From: an uncultured Dorea sp.
Lineage (GTDB): Bacteria > Bacillota_A > Clostridia > Lachnospirales > Lachnospiraceae
Length of the DNA stretch: 23,310 nt
Reading direction: 5' to 3'
Assembly (NCBI GenBank): GCA_910579015.1
Contig: CAJTRO010000038.1
Location: 646-23,955, forward strand
In this document: positions 15,246-22,706 of the stretch, piece by piece
Numbering within the stretch: position 1 is the stretch's first letter
How the letters are laid out: each line of letters opens with the position of its first letter
The notes under the pieces: model-generated
Told to the model about the DNA's origin: nothing
Seen by the model: only the letters and a program-made list of their open reading frames with translations
Databases searched by the model: none
Made by a program: the position numbers and the translations under genes

Positions 15246-16137
15246 CGTGATAGAACTTCGCCTCACTGTCATTGAGCATTGCCGTACCGATACCCTTGTT
15301 CGTAAATATCTCAAGCAGCAGGCAGTGCGGGATCCTTCCATCCAGTATATGCACTCTGGATACCCCGTTCTCTATTGCGTCGATACAGTTTTGAAGCTTC
15401 GGCAGCATACCGCCTCCGATATAGCCTTCCTCCATCAGAGCCTTCCCCTCTGATACCCGAAGCTCAGATATCAGGGTGGAAGGATCCTTGGGATCCTTAT
15501 AAACGCCTTCAATATCTGTCAGGAATGCAAGCTTCTCTGCATGTACCGCCCTCGCGATCGCACAGGCCGCATCGTCCGCGTTGATATTATATGTACAGTA
15601 ATCATCATCCATTCCCACCGGGCATACGACCGGCAGGAAATCCTTCTCCAGCAGATCGTACAGGATATCTGCATTCACTTCTCTGACCTCTCCGACAAAA
15701 CCGATATCCGCGCCGTCCGCATATTTCTTATCCACCTTAAGCAGGGCGCCGTCTTTCCCGCTGATTCCGATGGCGCGCACTCCCAGGCTTTCCACCAGCT
15801 GTACAAGCCCCTTGTTCACCTTGCCGAGCACCATCTCCGCAAGCTCCATGGTCGCTTCATCCGTTACCCGCAGTCCATTGATAAATTCCGGCTCCATGCC
15901 GACCTTTCCAACCCATTTGCTGATCTCCTTGCCGCCTCCGTGGACAATGATCGGCTTAAATCCAACCAGCTTCAGAAGTGTAACGTCCTGGATGACCTGC
16001 TCCTTTAACTGCTCATCTACCATGGCGCTTCCGCCATATTTTACCACAATGATCTTCCGGTTAAATCTCTGGATATAAGGAAGCGCTTCTATCAGTACCT
16101 CCGCCTTGTCCAGATATTTCTGCATTGACTGATTCAT
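15238..16137 (-). CDS. argB: N-acetylglutamate kinase, arginine-sensitive type
   Basis: 299 residues. An amino-acid kinase fold with K33-YGGSAM, the glycine-rich VHGGGKEIS near residue 65, and a C-terminal RVHILDGRIPHCLLLEIFT substrate and nucleotide site. It phosphorylates N-acetylglutamate, the second step of the pathway. The N-terminal ~25 residues form a separate helix (SMQKYLDKAEVLIEALPYIQ), which in this family marks the hexameric enzymes that are feedback-inhibited by arginine. This is the expected control point where ArgJ recycles the acetyl group. It starts six bases after argJ ends, so translation is probably coupled. Confidence 0.96.
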   Translation of the reverse strand: MNQSMQKYLDKAEVLIEALPYIQRFNRKIIVVKYGGSAMVDEQLKEQVIQDVTLLKLVGFKPIIVHGGGKEISKWVGKVGMEPEFINGLRVTDEATMELAEMVLGKVNKGLVQLVESLGVRAIGISGKDGALLKVDKKYADGADIGFVGEVREVNADILYDLLEKDFLPVVCPVGMDDDYCTYNINADDAACAIARAVHAEKLAFLTDIEGVYKDPKDPSTLISELRVSEGKALMEEGYIGGGMLPKLQNCIDAIENGVSRVHILDGRIPHCLLLEIFTNKGIGTAMLNDSEAKFYHGE

Positions 16138-16143
16138 ACTTGT

Positions 16144-17367
16144 CTAACTCCTATAATCTGCGTTGATCTCAATGTACCCGTGTGTCAGGTCGCATCCCCA
16201 GGCAACAGCTGTCTGATCTCCCATCTTGACATCTGCAATGGCTGTGACCTCCGGCTCGGACAGTATCTTCGTCGCTTCCGCCTCACTGTAATCCACCGCC
16301 GTACCGTTCTCGATGATCTGGATCCTTCCGGCCTTACTCTCAAAGAACAGATCCACCTTCTCCGGATCAAACTGCGCGCCGGAATAGCCCATAGCGCAAA
16401 GGATCCTGCCCCAGTTGGCATCATGTCCGGCGATCGCCGTCTTCGTCAGATTTGAGCATACGATCGACTTCGCCAGCGTCTTCGCCTGCTGTACACTCTC
16501 ACAGCCCTCTGCCCGGACCTCGAACAGAGCCGTCGCCCCTTCTCCGTCTCCTGCGATCTTCTTCGCCAGATACTCATTGACCGTGTGAAGCGCCTCCTTA
16601 AAGCTCTCGTAATCCCCGCTTCCCTCTGTAATCTCAGGATTCTCTGCCAGGCCGTTCGCCAGCAGGATCACCGTATCATTCGTAGACGTGTCGCCGTCCA
16701 CGGATATCATATTATAGGTATCCTGTACATCTTCGCTAAGCGCCTTCTGAAGCGCCTCCTTTGAGATCACCGCATCCGTCGTGATAAAGGACAGCATCGT
16801 ACACATATTCGGATGGATCATGCCGGAGCCCTTGGCCATACCGCCTAACGTCACCGTCTTTCCGCCTGCATCGAACGTTACCGCCAGCTCCTTCTCACAG
16901 GTATCCGTCGTCATGATCGCTTTCGCCGCCGCCGTACCGTTCTCTAAGGTATCATTCTTCTCTTTTGCAAGCACCCTGATCCCGGCTGTCAGCTTGTCGA
17001 TCGGGATCTGCCTGCCGATCACGCCCGTAGAACCTATCAACACGCCGTCTTTGGAGATCCCAAGCGCTTCTGCCGCCGCCTGCGCCGTGTCCTCACAATA
17101 TCCAAACCCTTCTGCTCCTGTACATGCATTGGCGATGCCGGAATTCACGATCACTGCCTGAGCCTTTGCACCGCCTGCCACCACCTGCTGGTCCCATTTT
17201 ACCGGAGCCGCCTTCACCACATTGGTGGTAAATGTCCCTGCCGCCACACATGGAACCCGGCTGTACACCATCGCCATATCCGTCCTGTCCTGGTACTTGA
17301 TCCCGGCCGCCGTCGACGACGCCTCGTATCCCTTCGCCGCGGTCACGCCGCCTTTGATTATCTCCAT
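16144..17367 (-). CDS. argJ: Bifunctional ornithine acetyltransferase / N-acetylglutamate synthase
   Basis: 407 residues. The self-cleavage site is visible in KGSGMIHPNMCTML: cleavage before T190 gives alpha and beta chains, and this threonine is the nucleophile. A Cys precedes it where most family members have Ala. TTNVVKAAPV (47-56) and the C-terminal HGYIEINADYRS, the usual end, are present. The enzyme transfers the acetyl group from acetylornithine to glutamate, feeding the cyclic pathway. A GGGAG site lies nine bases before the ATG. Some ArgJ proteins lack the acetyl-CoA-dependent activity, and the sequence alone does not settle this. Confidence 0.96.
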   Translation of the reverse strand: MEIIKGGVTAAKGYEASSTAAGIKYQDRTDMAMVYSRVPCVAAGTFTTNVVKAAPVKWDQQVVAGGAKAQAVIVNSGIANACTGAEGFGYCEDTAQAAAEALGISKDGVLIGSTGVIGRQIPIDKLTAGIRVLAKEKNDTLENGTAAAKAIMTTDTCEKELAVTFDAGGKTVTLGGMAKGSGMIHPNMCTMLSFITTDAVISKEALQKALSEDVQDTYNMISVDGDTSTNDTVILLANGLAENPEITEGSGDYESFKEALHTVNEYLAKKIAGDGEGATALFEVRAEGCESVQQAKTLAKSIVCSNLTKTAIAGHDANWGRILCAMGYSGAQFDPEKVDLFFESKAGRIQIIENGTAVDYSEAEATKILSEPEVTAIADVKMGDQTAVAWGCDLTHGYIEINADYRS

Positions 17368-17420
17368 CTCATATTTCTCCCTTCTCTATTTAAGTATGTA
17401 ATGAAAATCATTCCGCCTGC

Positions 17421-17867
17421 TTATTGTTGGTTGAATGCCGTTATGTTCTTCTCATTCAGCACAAAATCATAATAGTTAAGGTCCAGCCTCTTCGTCCAGC
17501 CTATGGTATTCCAGAATGCATTTCCGATATCATTTCTTGTAAATGCGATCAGGCATACCTTATTGATCTGCTCCTTTTTGAGCTCTTCCATGGCCTTCAC
17601 CACCATGGCCTTGCCAATTCCCTGCCTCCGGTACTCCTCATCCACACACACGTGGTACAGACAGCCCCTTCTTCCGTCGTGACCGCACAGGATACTTCCC
17701 ACCACACGGCCATCCTCGACAGCAACGACACTGGTCGTCGGATTCCGTCTCAGAAATCTTGCCACACCCTCTCTGGAATCATCCACGCTTCTAAGACCAA
17801 AGCCCCGTATCTTCGTCCAGAGCTCATATACTCCGTCATAATCCTCCATCGTCATCGTTCGAATCAT
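17421..17867 (-). CDS. GNAT-family N-acetyltransferase in the arginine operon
   Basis: 148 residues, a single GNAT domain. The acetyl-CoA binding loop is RRQGIGKAMV (about residues 80-89), preceded by the LYHVCVDEEY strand, with a C-terminal AFWNTIGWTKRLDLNYYDF segment. It lies 33 bases after argC and 53 before argJ on the same strand, so it is part of the operon. The position suggests a role in arginine synthesis, for example a short N-acetylglutamate synthase that primes the ArgJ cycle. However, the sequence is that of a generic GNAT, and the substrate could be something else, such as a protein or a polyamine. Confidence 0.85.
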   Translation of the reverse strand: MIRTMTMEDYDGVYELWTKIRGFGLRSVDDSREGVARFLRRNPTTSVVAVEDGRVVGSILCGHDGRRGCLYHVCVDEEYRRQGIGKAMVVKAMEELKKEQINKVCLIAFTRNDIGNAFWNTIGWTKRLDLNYYDFVLNEKNITAFNQQ

Positions 17868-17900
17868 AAGACACCTCCCATAATCTATGTGGTAATTGCT

Positions 17901-18941
17901 TTAGGGGAACATCGGGACCAATCTGAGCCCTTCCTCCTCCGCAAGGCCGAACATCAGATTCATATTCTGCACCGCCTGGCCGGCCGCTCCTTTGACCAGA
18001 TTGTCTATTGCGCCCATCATGATGATACGGTTCGTCCTGGGATCGATCTTGAAATTAATATCCACAAAATTGCTTCCCTCCACCCATTTGGTCTCCGGGC
18101 AGATGCCCTCATTCAGAACACGGACAAATCTCTCATCCTTATAATATCTGTCATAGACAGCCTTCACCTCATCATACGTGACCTTCTCTTTTAAGGACGC
18201 ATACTCTGTCACCAGGATCCCCCTGTTCATGGGGACCAGATGCGGGGTGAAATTAATCACCACCTCTTCCTTCGCGGCATACCCGAGCTGTTCTTCAATC
18301 TCCGGCGTATGTCTGTGCGAAGCCACGCCGTATGCTTTGATGTTCTCGTTGACCTCACAGTAAAGATTCGAAACCTTCGCACCGCGCCCGGCTCCTGATG
18401 TTCCCGACTTGGCGTCCACGATCAGGGTGCTCATATCGATCAGCCCTTCCTTCGCCAACGGATAGGCTGTCAGTATCGAGCACGTCGTATAGCATCCCGG
18501 ATTCGCAACCAGCCTCGCCTTCTTTATATCCTCACGGTTCACCTCACAGAGCCCATAGACCGCTTCCTCAATAAACTGCGGGCTCTTGTGCTCTATCCCG
18601 TACCATTTCTCATAAACTGCCACATCCTTGATCCGGTAGTCGGCGCTAAGATCCACGATCTTCGTCTTTTCCAGGATCTCCTCCGTCATCATGGATGCGC
18701 AGAAGCCCTGGGGTGTTGCCGTAAAGATCACGTCCGCCTGCGCGGCCAGTTCTTCCATATTATCATCCATGCATTCTGCATCCACAATCTGAAACATATT
18801 CTGATATACATCTGCATACTGCTTATCAATATAACTTCTGGAACCGTACCATACGATCTCAACATCCTTGTGTCCTGTCAGAATCCGCACCAGCTCACCG
18901 CCGGCATAGCCGGTCGCCCCGATTATTCCTGCCTTTATCAT
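17901..18941 (-). CDS. argC: N-acetyl-gamma-glutamyl-phosphate reductase
   Basis: 346 residues. An N-terminal NADPH-binding fold with GATGYAGGEL (residues 8-17), the catalytic Cys150 in VANPGCYTTC and the SGTSGAGRGAK loop in the second domain. It reduces N-acetylglutamyl phosphate to the semialdehyde, the third step. It is the first gene of the operon: a promoter is visible 40-80 bases upstream and AAAGGAAACGG precedes the ATG. Confidence 0.96.
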   Translation of the reverse strand: MIKAGIIGATGYAGGELVRILTGHKDVEIVWYGSRSYIDKQYADVYQNMFQIVDAECMDDNMEELAAQADVIFTATPQGFCASMMTEEILEKTKIVDLSADYRIKDVAVYEKWYGIEHKSPQFIEEAVYGLCEVNREDIKKARLVANPGCYTTCSILTAYPLAKEGLIDMSTLIVDAKSGTSGAGRGAKVSNLYCEVNENIKAYGVASHRHTPEIEEQLGYAAKEEVVINFTPHLVPMNRGILVTEYASLKEKVTYDEVKAVYDRYYKDERFVRVLNEGICPETKWVEGSNFVDINFKIDPRTNRIIMMGAIDNLVKGAAGQAVQNMNLMFGLAEEEGLRLVPMFP

Positions 18942-18989
18942 CTATTCCGTTTCCTTTCGTATCCGTTTTTCAAAGAGTATCCTCAAGTC

Positions 18990-19018
18990 AATATAAACTA
19001 TATCACAGCGATTGTCCA
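18990..19018 (-). promoter_or_regulatory. Promoter of the argC operon
   Basis: TGGACA and TATATT are 17 bases apart on the minus strand. Transcription would start near 18983, giving a leader of about 42 bases. TATAGT within the spacer is an alternative -10. Confidence 0.55.
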
Positions 19019-19130
19019 GTGTAACCTTGCACGAATCGCCCCGGATTTTATCTGCAATTACCGTCAATAATGAAAATATCATACCGCACTGCGGCTCCTC
19101 AAGATCTTCTGCTCTATGTACAGCAAATAA

Positions 19131-19182
19131 AAACACTTGCATAATTATACATCTAATATGTATAATATGCAAGTGTTTTTTT
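19131..19182. terminator. Bidirectional terminator, containing an ARG-box-like sequence
   Basis: A near-perfect hairpin: left arm 19131-19152, loop CTAAT, right arm 19158-19178, with one unpaired A. Seven T follow on the plus strand and TTTTTATTT on the minus strand, so it can stop transcription either way. Its main job is presumably to end the padR/SEDS transcript before argC. Within the left arm, TGCATAATTATACA (19138-19151) fits the ArgR/AhrC core TGNATWWWWATNCA at every position. It lies about 120 bases upstream of the argC promoter, so a regulatory role is uncertain. Confidence 0.75.
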
Positions 19183-19243
19183 CATTTCGTTCCTTTCATA
19201 CTTTATCTGCGGCTGTGTAACTGTATTGCTTCTGCACAAGCCG

Positions 19244-20602
19244 TCAATACACGCGCTTCATCGACAGTTCCAACTTGAACCGCCTCTTCTTCATCTCAAG
19301 CGGCACATCCTGATACCTGTATATACTGATCAGAATCCCCAGAAGGACATTCGTCACAAGAATCCCTGTCCCTCCATAAGTCAGGAATGGACAATACATA
19401 TTTGCAAACGGCAGAATCCCCACATTTCCCAATACATAGAACAGTATCTGTACCAGAAATACCGAACAGCATCCGATTCCCATCATCATTCCCATCCGGT
19501 TCTTCTGTCCGGCCGACATTCCTATAAAATAGAACACCAGGCCGATCAACACACACATGATAGCGGCTGCCACGACTATTCCAAAATAAGCCGTGATATA
19601 TACCAGCCCGAACTCCATCCCTTCAAGCGCTCTGATCCCCTCGACCGACTGCACGCCCTCTCCGCTGCCGAACATCTGACATCCTGAATAGATCTTACGA
19701 AGGGTACTTCTGTAATACGACTCCTCCTGCCCCAGAATTACCTGTAACCGCTGTCGGTGATAGTCTGCCCCGAAAAGGAAAACTCTCAAAAATACCGCCC
19801 CCATAAGAAGTGCCGTTCCTCCCCACAGCGTTCCCAATACACGGACTTTGGATACCGCAAACCATCCCTGCCAGACGGCAAATGACAGAATGATCAGGAA
19901 TATCAGGAACAACTCCAACGAAGTAAACACACTTGGCATCCTTATGGCAATAAACAGCGCCGGGAACATCCACAGCACACCCTTGCCTATGGCCTTGTAT
20001 CCCTGCCCCTGATAATGGTACAAGACCGCTCCATACAACGGTACAAAGAGAAAACACAGCAGGCGCATATTTACAGACACTCCCAATACCGGAAGAAGGA
20101 TCCACTGCATCGAACCATTCACCTGCACGCCGCAAAAAACCTTTCCCAACAGTAACAGGATAAACAGCCCCGCCGTAAATTCCTTTGCCCAATATCCGAT
20201 CTGGCTGTAATCCACATAGCATACCCCTATCAGAATTACCAGTCCGATCACAAGCCATTTCACATAATCGCCGGTAATAAAATCCGTCCCTGAAAAATTC
20301 TGCTGTAACAATTTCAGTACTGCAAATCCTGCAATATATAAAGCGCCTGTCAGGCCGATGAATCCCCAGGTCATCCTCGGCCGGTGCACCAGATCCAGAG
20401 CCGCCCCGGCTTCCACGGGATCACCCATCTCTTTCACCGTCTCTTCCTCCGCCTCTTCCTGCGTCAGTCCTTCGCTAAGATAGAACGCTTCCTGCTCTTC
20501 CATATGCCCTCTGATCTCCTCCACCACCTGGCTCCTGGCCTTCTTACAGCGGATCTGCTCTTCAAGGACCTTAAGGTACTCTTCCTTCTTTCTATAGCTC
20601 AT
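19244..20602 (-). CDS. FtsW/RodA/SpoVE (SEDS) family protein with N-terminal prefix domain
   Basis: 452 residues from ATG at 20602, chosen because it overlaps the padR stop (ATGA) and has GGGAGGTG upstream. An upstream in-frame start at 20656 lies inside padR and is less likely. Residues 1-75 are a soluble helical domain (YLKVLEEQIRCKKARSQVVE and following), like the permease-prefix/DUF1700 modules found with PadR regulators. About ten membrane helices follow. The SEDS C-terminal signature appears as CPFLTYGGTGILVTNVLLGI. SEDS proteins polymerise peptidoglycan glycan strands. In the extracellular loop where active enzymes have TDF with the catalytic aspartate, this one reads LEGMEFGLVYI, glutamate instead of aspartate. 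It is therefore a divergent, possibly altered member, controlled by PadR. Confidence 0.85.
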   Translation of the reverse strand: MSYRKKEEYLKVLEEQIRCKKARSQVVEEIRGHMEEQEAFYLSEGLTQEEAEEETVKEMGDPVEAGAALDLVHRPRMTWGFIGLTGALYIAGFAVLKLLQQNFSGTDFITGDYVKWLVIGLVILIGVCYVDYSQIGYWAKEFTAGLFILLLLGKVFCGVQVNGSMQWILLPVLGVSVNMRLLCFLFVPLYGAVLYHYQGQGYKAIGKGVLWMFPALFIAIRMPSVFTSLELFLIFLIILSFAVWQGWFAVSKVRVLGTLWGGTALLMGAVFLRVFLFGADYHRQRLQVILGQEESYYRSTLRKIYSGCQMFGSGEGVQSVEGIRALEGMEFGLVYITAYFGIVVAAAIMCVLIGLVFYFIGMSAGQKNRMGMMMGIGCCSVFLVQILFYVLGNVGILPFANMYCPFLTYGGTGILVTNVLLGILISIYRYQDVPLEMKKRRFKLELSMKRVY

Positions 20603-20934
20603 AGTGCACCTCCCATACTCAGCACGTCCGTCACTGCCTGCGCATATGTCTTCCACTCTTCCTTCTTCTCCTCAAGGATCCTGCGGCCTTCTCTGGTAAC
20701 GCAATAATACTTGCGCACCTTTCCCGCTTCTTCCTGCTCAAAGGAATCAAGGAATCCCTTTGCCTCCATCCCGTGAAGCAGAGGGTAGAGGGTTCCTGCC
20801 TTTAACTCGAAGACATTCCCCGACTTACTGCGAAGCCGCTCTATCATCTCGTATCCATACATATCCTTCTCTTCCAGAAGCCTCAGAATCAGCATAGAGG
20901 TACTGCCCGAGACCAGACTCTTATCAATCGCCAT
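20599..20934 (-). CDS. PadR-family transcriptional regulator
   Basis: 111 residues. A winged helix-turn-helix with the PadR hallmarks: SMLILRLLEEKDMYGYEMIE, then AGTLYPLLHGMEAKGFLDS, then RKYYCVTREGRRILEEKKEEW. No effector domain beyond the dimerisation helix. Its stop overlaps the start of the SEDS gene, so the two are co-translated. Its promoter is embedded in a long dyad, so it most likely represses its own operon until relieved by a ligand or stress. Confidence 0.93.
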   Translation of the reverse strand: MAIDKSLVSGSTSMLILRLLEEKDMYGYEMIERLRSKSGNVFELKAGTLYPLLHGMEAKGFLDSFEQEEAGKVRKYYCVTREGRRILEEKKEEWKTYAQAVTDVLSMGGAL

Positions 20935-20966
20935 ATATGACCTCCCCTTTCTTAACAGACATTTTA

Positions 20967-21007
20967 ATATATCGACTATCTATAGTATATATAGACTATC
21001 GATATAT
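20967..21007. promoter_or_regulatory. Dyad over the padR promoter, probable PadR operator
   Basis: Outer arms ATATATCGA (20967-20975) and TCGATATAT (20999-21007) are perfect. Inner arms TCTATA (20979-20984) and TATAGA (20990-20995) are nested. GACTATC is also directly repeated. The dyad covers the -10 and the spacer of the promoter, the right place for an autorepressor. Confidence 0.6.
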
Positions 21008-21012
21008 GTCAA
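20984..21012 (-). promoter_or_regulatory. padR/SEDS promoter
   Basis: TTGACA and TATACT separated by exactly 17 bases on the minus strand, a near-consensus vegetative promoter. Transcription would start near 20977, about 43 bases before the ATG, with GGGGAGGTC as ribosome site. Confidence 0.8.
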
Positions 21013-21055
21013 CCCCGAAAACAGCCTTTCCTGATACTTCTTATTCCGGCTTTCA

Positions 21056-21070
21056 TGCATGTTTCATGCA
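21056..21070. promoter_or_regulatory. ARG-box-like dyad upstream of argG
   Basis: TGCATG-TTT-CATGCA is a perfect dyad about 70 bases upstream of the argG -35. Its half-sites resemble ARG-box halves, but the centre is one base too long for the consensus. TTTCATGCA is also directly repeated (21051, 21062). Confidence 0.35.
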
Positions 21071-21136
21071 AATACCGTATAATTCATGTATTTTTTGTGC
21101 ATGTAATGTATATTTTTAGTTTTATATAATTTATTC

Positions 21137-21165
21137 TTGCATATTTATAAAAAATGCGTTATAGT
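21137..21165 (+). promoter_or_regulatory. argG promoter with overlapping ARG-box-like site
   Basis: TTGCAT and TATAGT are 17 bases apart, giving a start near 21172 and a leader of about 63 bases. TGCATATTTATAAA (21138-21151) matches nine of the ten fixed or restricted ends of the ArgR/AhrC core TGNATWWWWATNCA and overlaps the -35. ArgR bound there would block RNA polymerase when arginine is plentiful. CTTGCATA occurs again at 21170. Confidence 0.6.
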
Positions 21166-21234
21166 ATTCCTTGCATATGAGCGCAATATCATTGATATAG
21201 AACACACCATGTTCAGAATTAGGAGGACATTTAC

Positions 21235-22461
21235 ATGAAAGAGAAAGTTGTATTGGCGTATTCCGGCGGTCTTGATACCACAGCCATCATTCCGTGGCTT
21301 AAGGAGAATTTTGATTATGAAGTAATCTGCTGCTGCATTAACTGCGGACAGGGAGAAGAACTGGACGGATTGGAAGAGAGAGCCAAGTTATCCGGCGCAT
21401 CCAAGTTATATATTGAAGATATCATAGATGATTTCTGTGATAACTATATCGTTCCCTGTGTCCAGGCACACGCCGTATATGAGAATAAGTACCTGCTTGG
21501 AACCTCTATGGCACGTCCGGCAATTGCAAAGACACTGGTTGAGGTTGCCAGGAAGGAAGGCGCATCAGCGATCTGCCACGGCGCAACCGGCAAAGGAAAT
21601 GACCAGATCCGTTTCGAGCTTGGCATCAAGGCGCTCGCTCCGGACCTCAAGATCATCGCTCCATGGCGTATGACCGACGTATGGACCATGAATTCCCGTG
21701 AGGAAGAGATTGAATATTGCAAGAAGCACGGCATTGACCTTCCATTTGACGCAAGTCACAGCTACAGCCGCGACCGGAACCTGTGGCATATCAGCCATGA
21801 AGGCCTGGAGCTGGAGGATCCGTCTGTTGAGCCGAATTACGATCACCTGCTCGTACTGGGCGTATCTCCTGAGAATGCACCGGATGAAGCAGAGTACGTT
21901 ACCATGACGTTCGAGAAGGGAGTTCCAAAGAGCGTTAACGGAGTAGAGATGAAGGTATCCGACATTATCCGTAAGTTAAATGAGCTTGGCGGAAAGCACG
22001 GGATCGGTATCTGCGATATCGTCGAGAACCGTGTTGTCGGCATGAAGTCCCGCGGAGTATATGAGACACCCGGCGGAACCATCCTCTATGAGGCGCATCA
22101 GCAGTTAGAGGAGCTGGTATTAGACCGAGCCACATATGAGGTGAAGGAAGAGATGGGCAACAAGCTGTCCCAGATCGTTTATGAGGGAAAATGGTTCACT
22201 CCGCTGCGCGAGGCTGTTCAGGCATTCATTGAAAGCACGCAGAGATATGTAACCGGCGAAGTGAAGTTCAAGCTCTATAAGGGAAATATCATCAAGGCCG
22301 GCACAACCTCTCCTTATTCACTGTACAGCGAGTCACTTGCAAGCTTCACCACCGGCGATCTGTATGATCATCACGACGCCGACGGATTCATCAATCTGTT
22401 TGGACTGCCGCTTAAGGTGCGCGCAATGAAGATGCAGGAGACTGGGGAACTGTCAAAGTAA
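21235..22461 (+). CDS. argG: Argininosuccinate synthase
   Basis: 408 residues, the usual length. The ATP-binding PP-loop is AYSGGLDTT (residues 8-16). Other family blocks are GATGKGNDQIRFE, the APWR.TD segment near residue 140, SHSYSRDRNLWHIS and EGLELEDPSVEPN. It joins citrulline and aspartate at the cost of ATP in the next-to-last step of arginine synthesis. AGGAGG lies eight bases before the ATG. It has its own promoter and is divergent from padR; argF and argH are not in the window. Codon use is GC-balanced like the other arg genes, unlike the flanking AbiE genes. Confidence 0.97.
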   Translation: MKEKVVLAYSGGLDTTAIIPWLKENFDYEVICCCINCGQGEELDGLEERAKLSGASKLYIEDIIDDFCDNYIVPCVQAHAVYENKYLLGTSMARPAIAKTLVEVARKEGASAICHGATGKGNDQIRFELGIKALAPDLKIIAPWRMTDVWTMNSREEEIEYCKKHGIDLPFDASHSYSRDRNLWHISHEGLELEDPSVEPNYDHLLVLGVSPENAPDEAEYVTMTFEKGVPKSVNGVEMKVSDIIRKLNELGGKHGIGICDIVENRVVGMKSRGVYETPGGTILYEAHQQLEELVLDRATYEVKEEMGNKLSQIVYEGKWFTPLREAVQAFIESTQRYVTGEVKFKLYKGNIIKAGTTSPYSLYSESLASFTTGDLYDHHDADGFINLFGLPLKVRAMKMQETGELSK

Positions 22462-22504
22462 ACAATTAAAGTACATTCTTACTAAATCTTTACGTATACA
22501 AAGC

Positions 22505-22560
22505 GAGGGCGTTGCAAAACCATCAAATCAGATGATTTTGCGGCGCCCTCTTTCTTATTT
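22505..22560 (+). terminator. argG terminator
   Basis: GAGGGCG (22505-22511) pairs with CGCCCTC (22544-22550). The inner TTGCAAAACCATC pairs with GATGATTTTGCGG using two G-T-type pairs, giving a stem of about 20 pairs. TTTCTTATTT follows. It is about 45 bases after the stop codon. Confidence 0.85.
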
Positions 22561-22623
22561 CAATTTTCTCTTGCCAGGATTACCTTCCAGCTTCTTAACT
22601 TCTGTAGGATCCCTATTACTAAT
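22555..22623 (-). pseudogene. Short fragment resembling a P27-type phage terminase small subunit
   Basis: The minus strand reads DPTEVKKLEGNPGKRKLK before a TAA, in a different frame from the toxin fragment. The GNPGKR(K/P)L motif preceded by a lysine-leucine run is the N-terminal mark of P27-family terminase small subunits. Only 22 codons remain. The piece begins right where the AbiEii homology stops and ends inside the T-tract of the argG terminator. Similarity over so few residues is suggestive only. Confidence 0.4.
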
Positions 22624-22706
22624 GTGACCAACTTATCCTGCATAGTCTTTCCATCTTCTATCGCCTGTTTCTTTAATCTGTCCTTTACGGATATAGCATT
22701 TATCAT
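22560..22706 (-). pseudogene. abiEii: Truncated AbiEii toxin
   Basis: The ATG at 22706 overlaps the abiEi stop (ATGA), the normal AbiE layout, with GAGGTG upstream. The first ~28 residues, MINAISVKDRLKKQAIEDGK and TMQDKLVT, match the N-terminus of AbiEii nucleotidyltransferase toxins. Then the sequence changes abruptly at about 22623 and stops after 48 codons, whereas full toxins have around 250-300. The nucleotidyltransferase motif (G-S and D-x-D) is gone, so there is no toxin activity. Confidence 0.7.

Noticed and set aside
17424..18194. 256-codon plus-strand ORF.
   Set aside because: Antisense to the GNAT and argC genes, both of which have clear motifs; no ribosome site.
18942..19172. 76-codon minus-strand ORF ending directly before argC.
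   Set aside because: It starts inside the terminator hairpin, contains the argC promoter, has no ribosome site and resembles no protein family; it is leader DNA that happens to be open.
21013..21234. Possible T-box or riboswitch before argG.
   Set aside because: No T-box core sequence or antiterminator pair is visible; the region is AT-rich with short dyads and a promoter.
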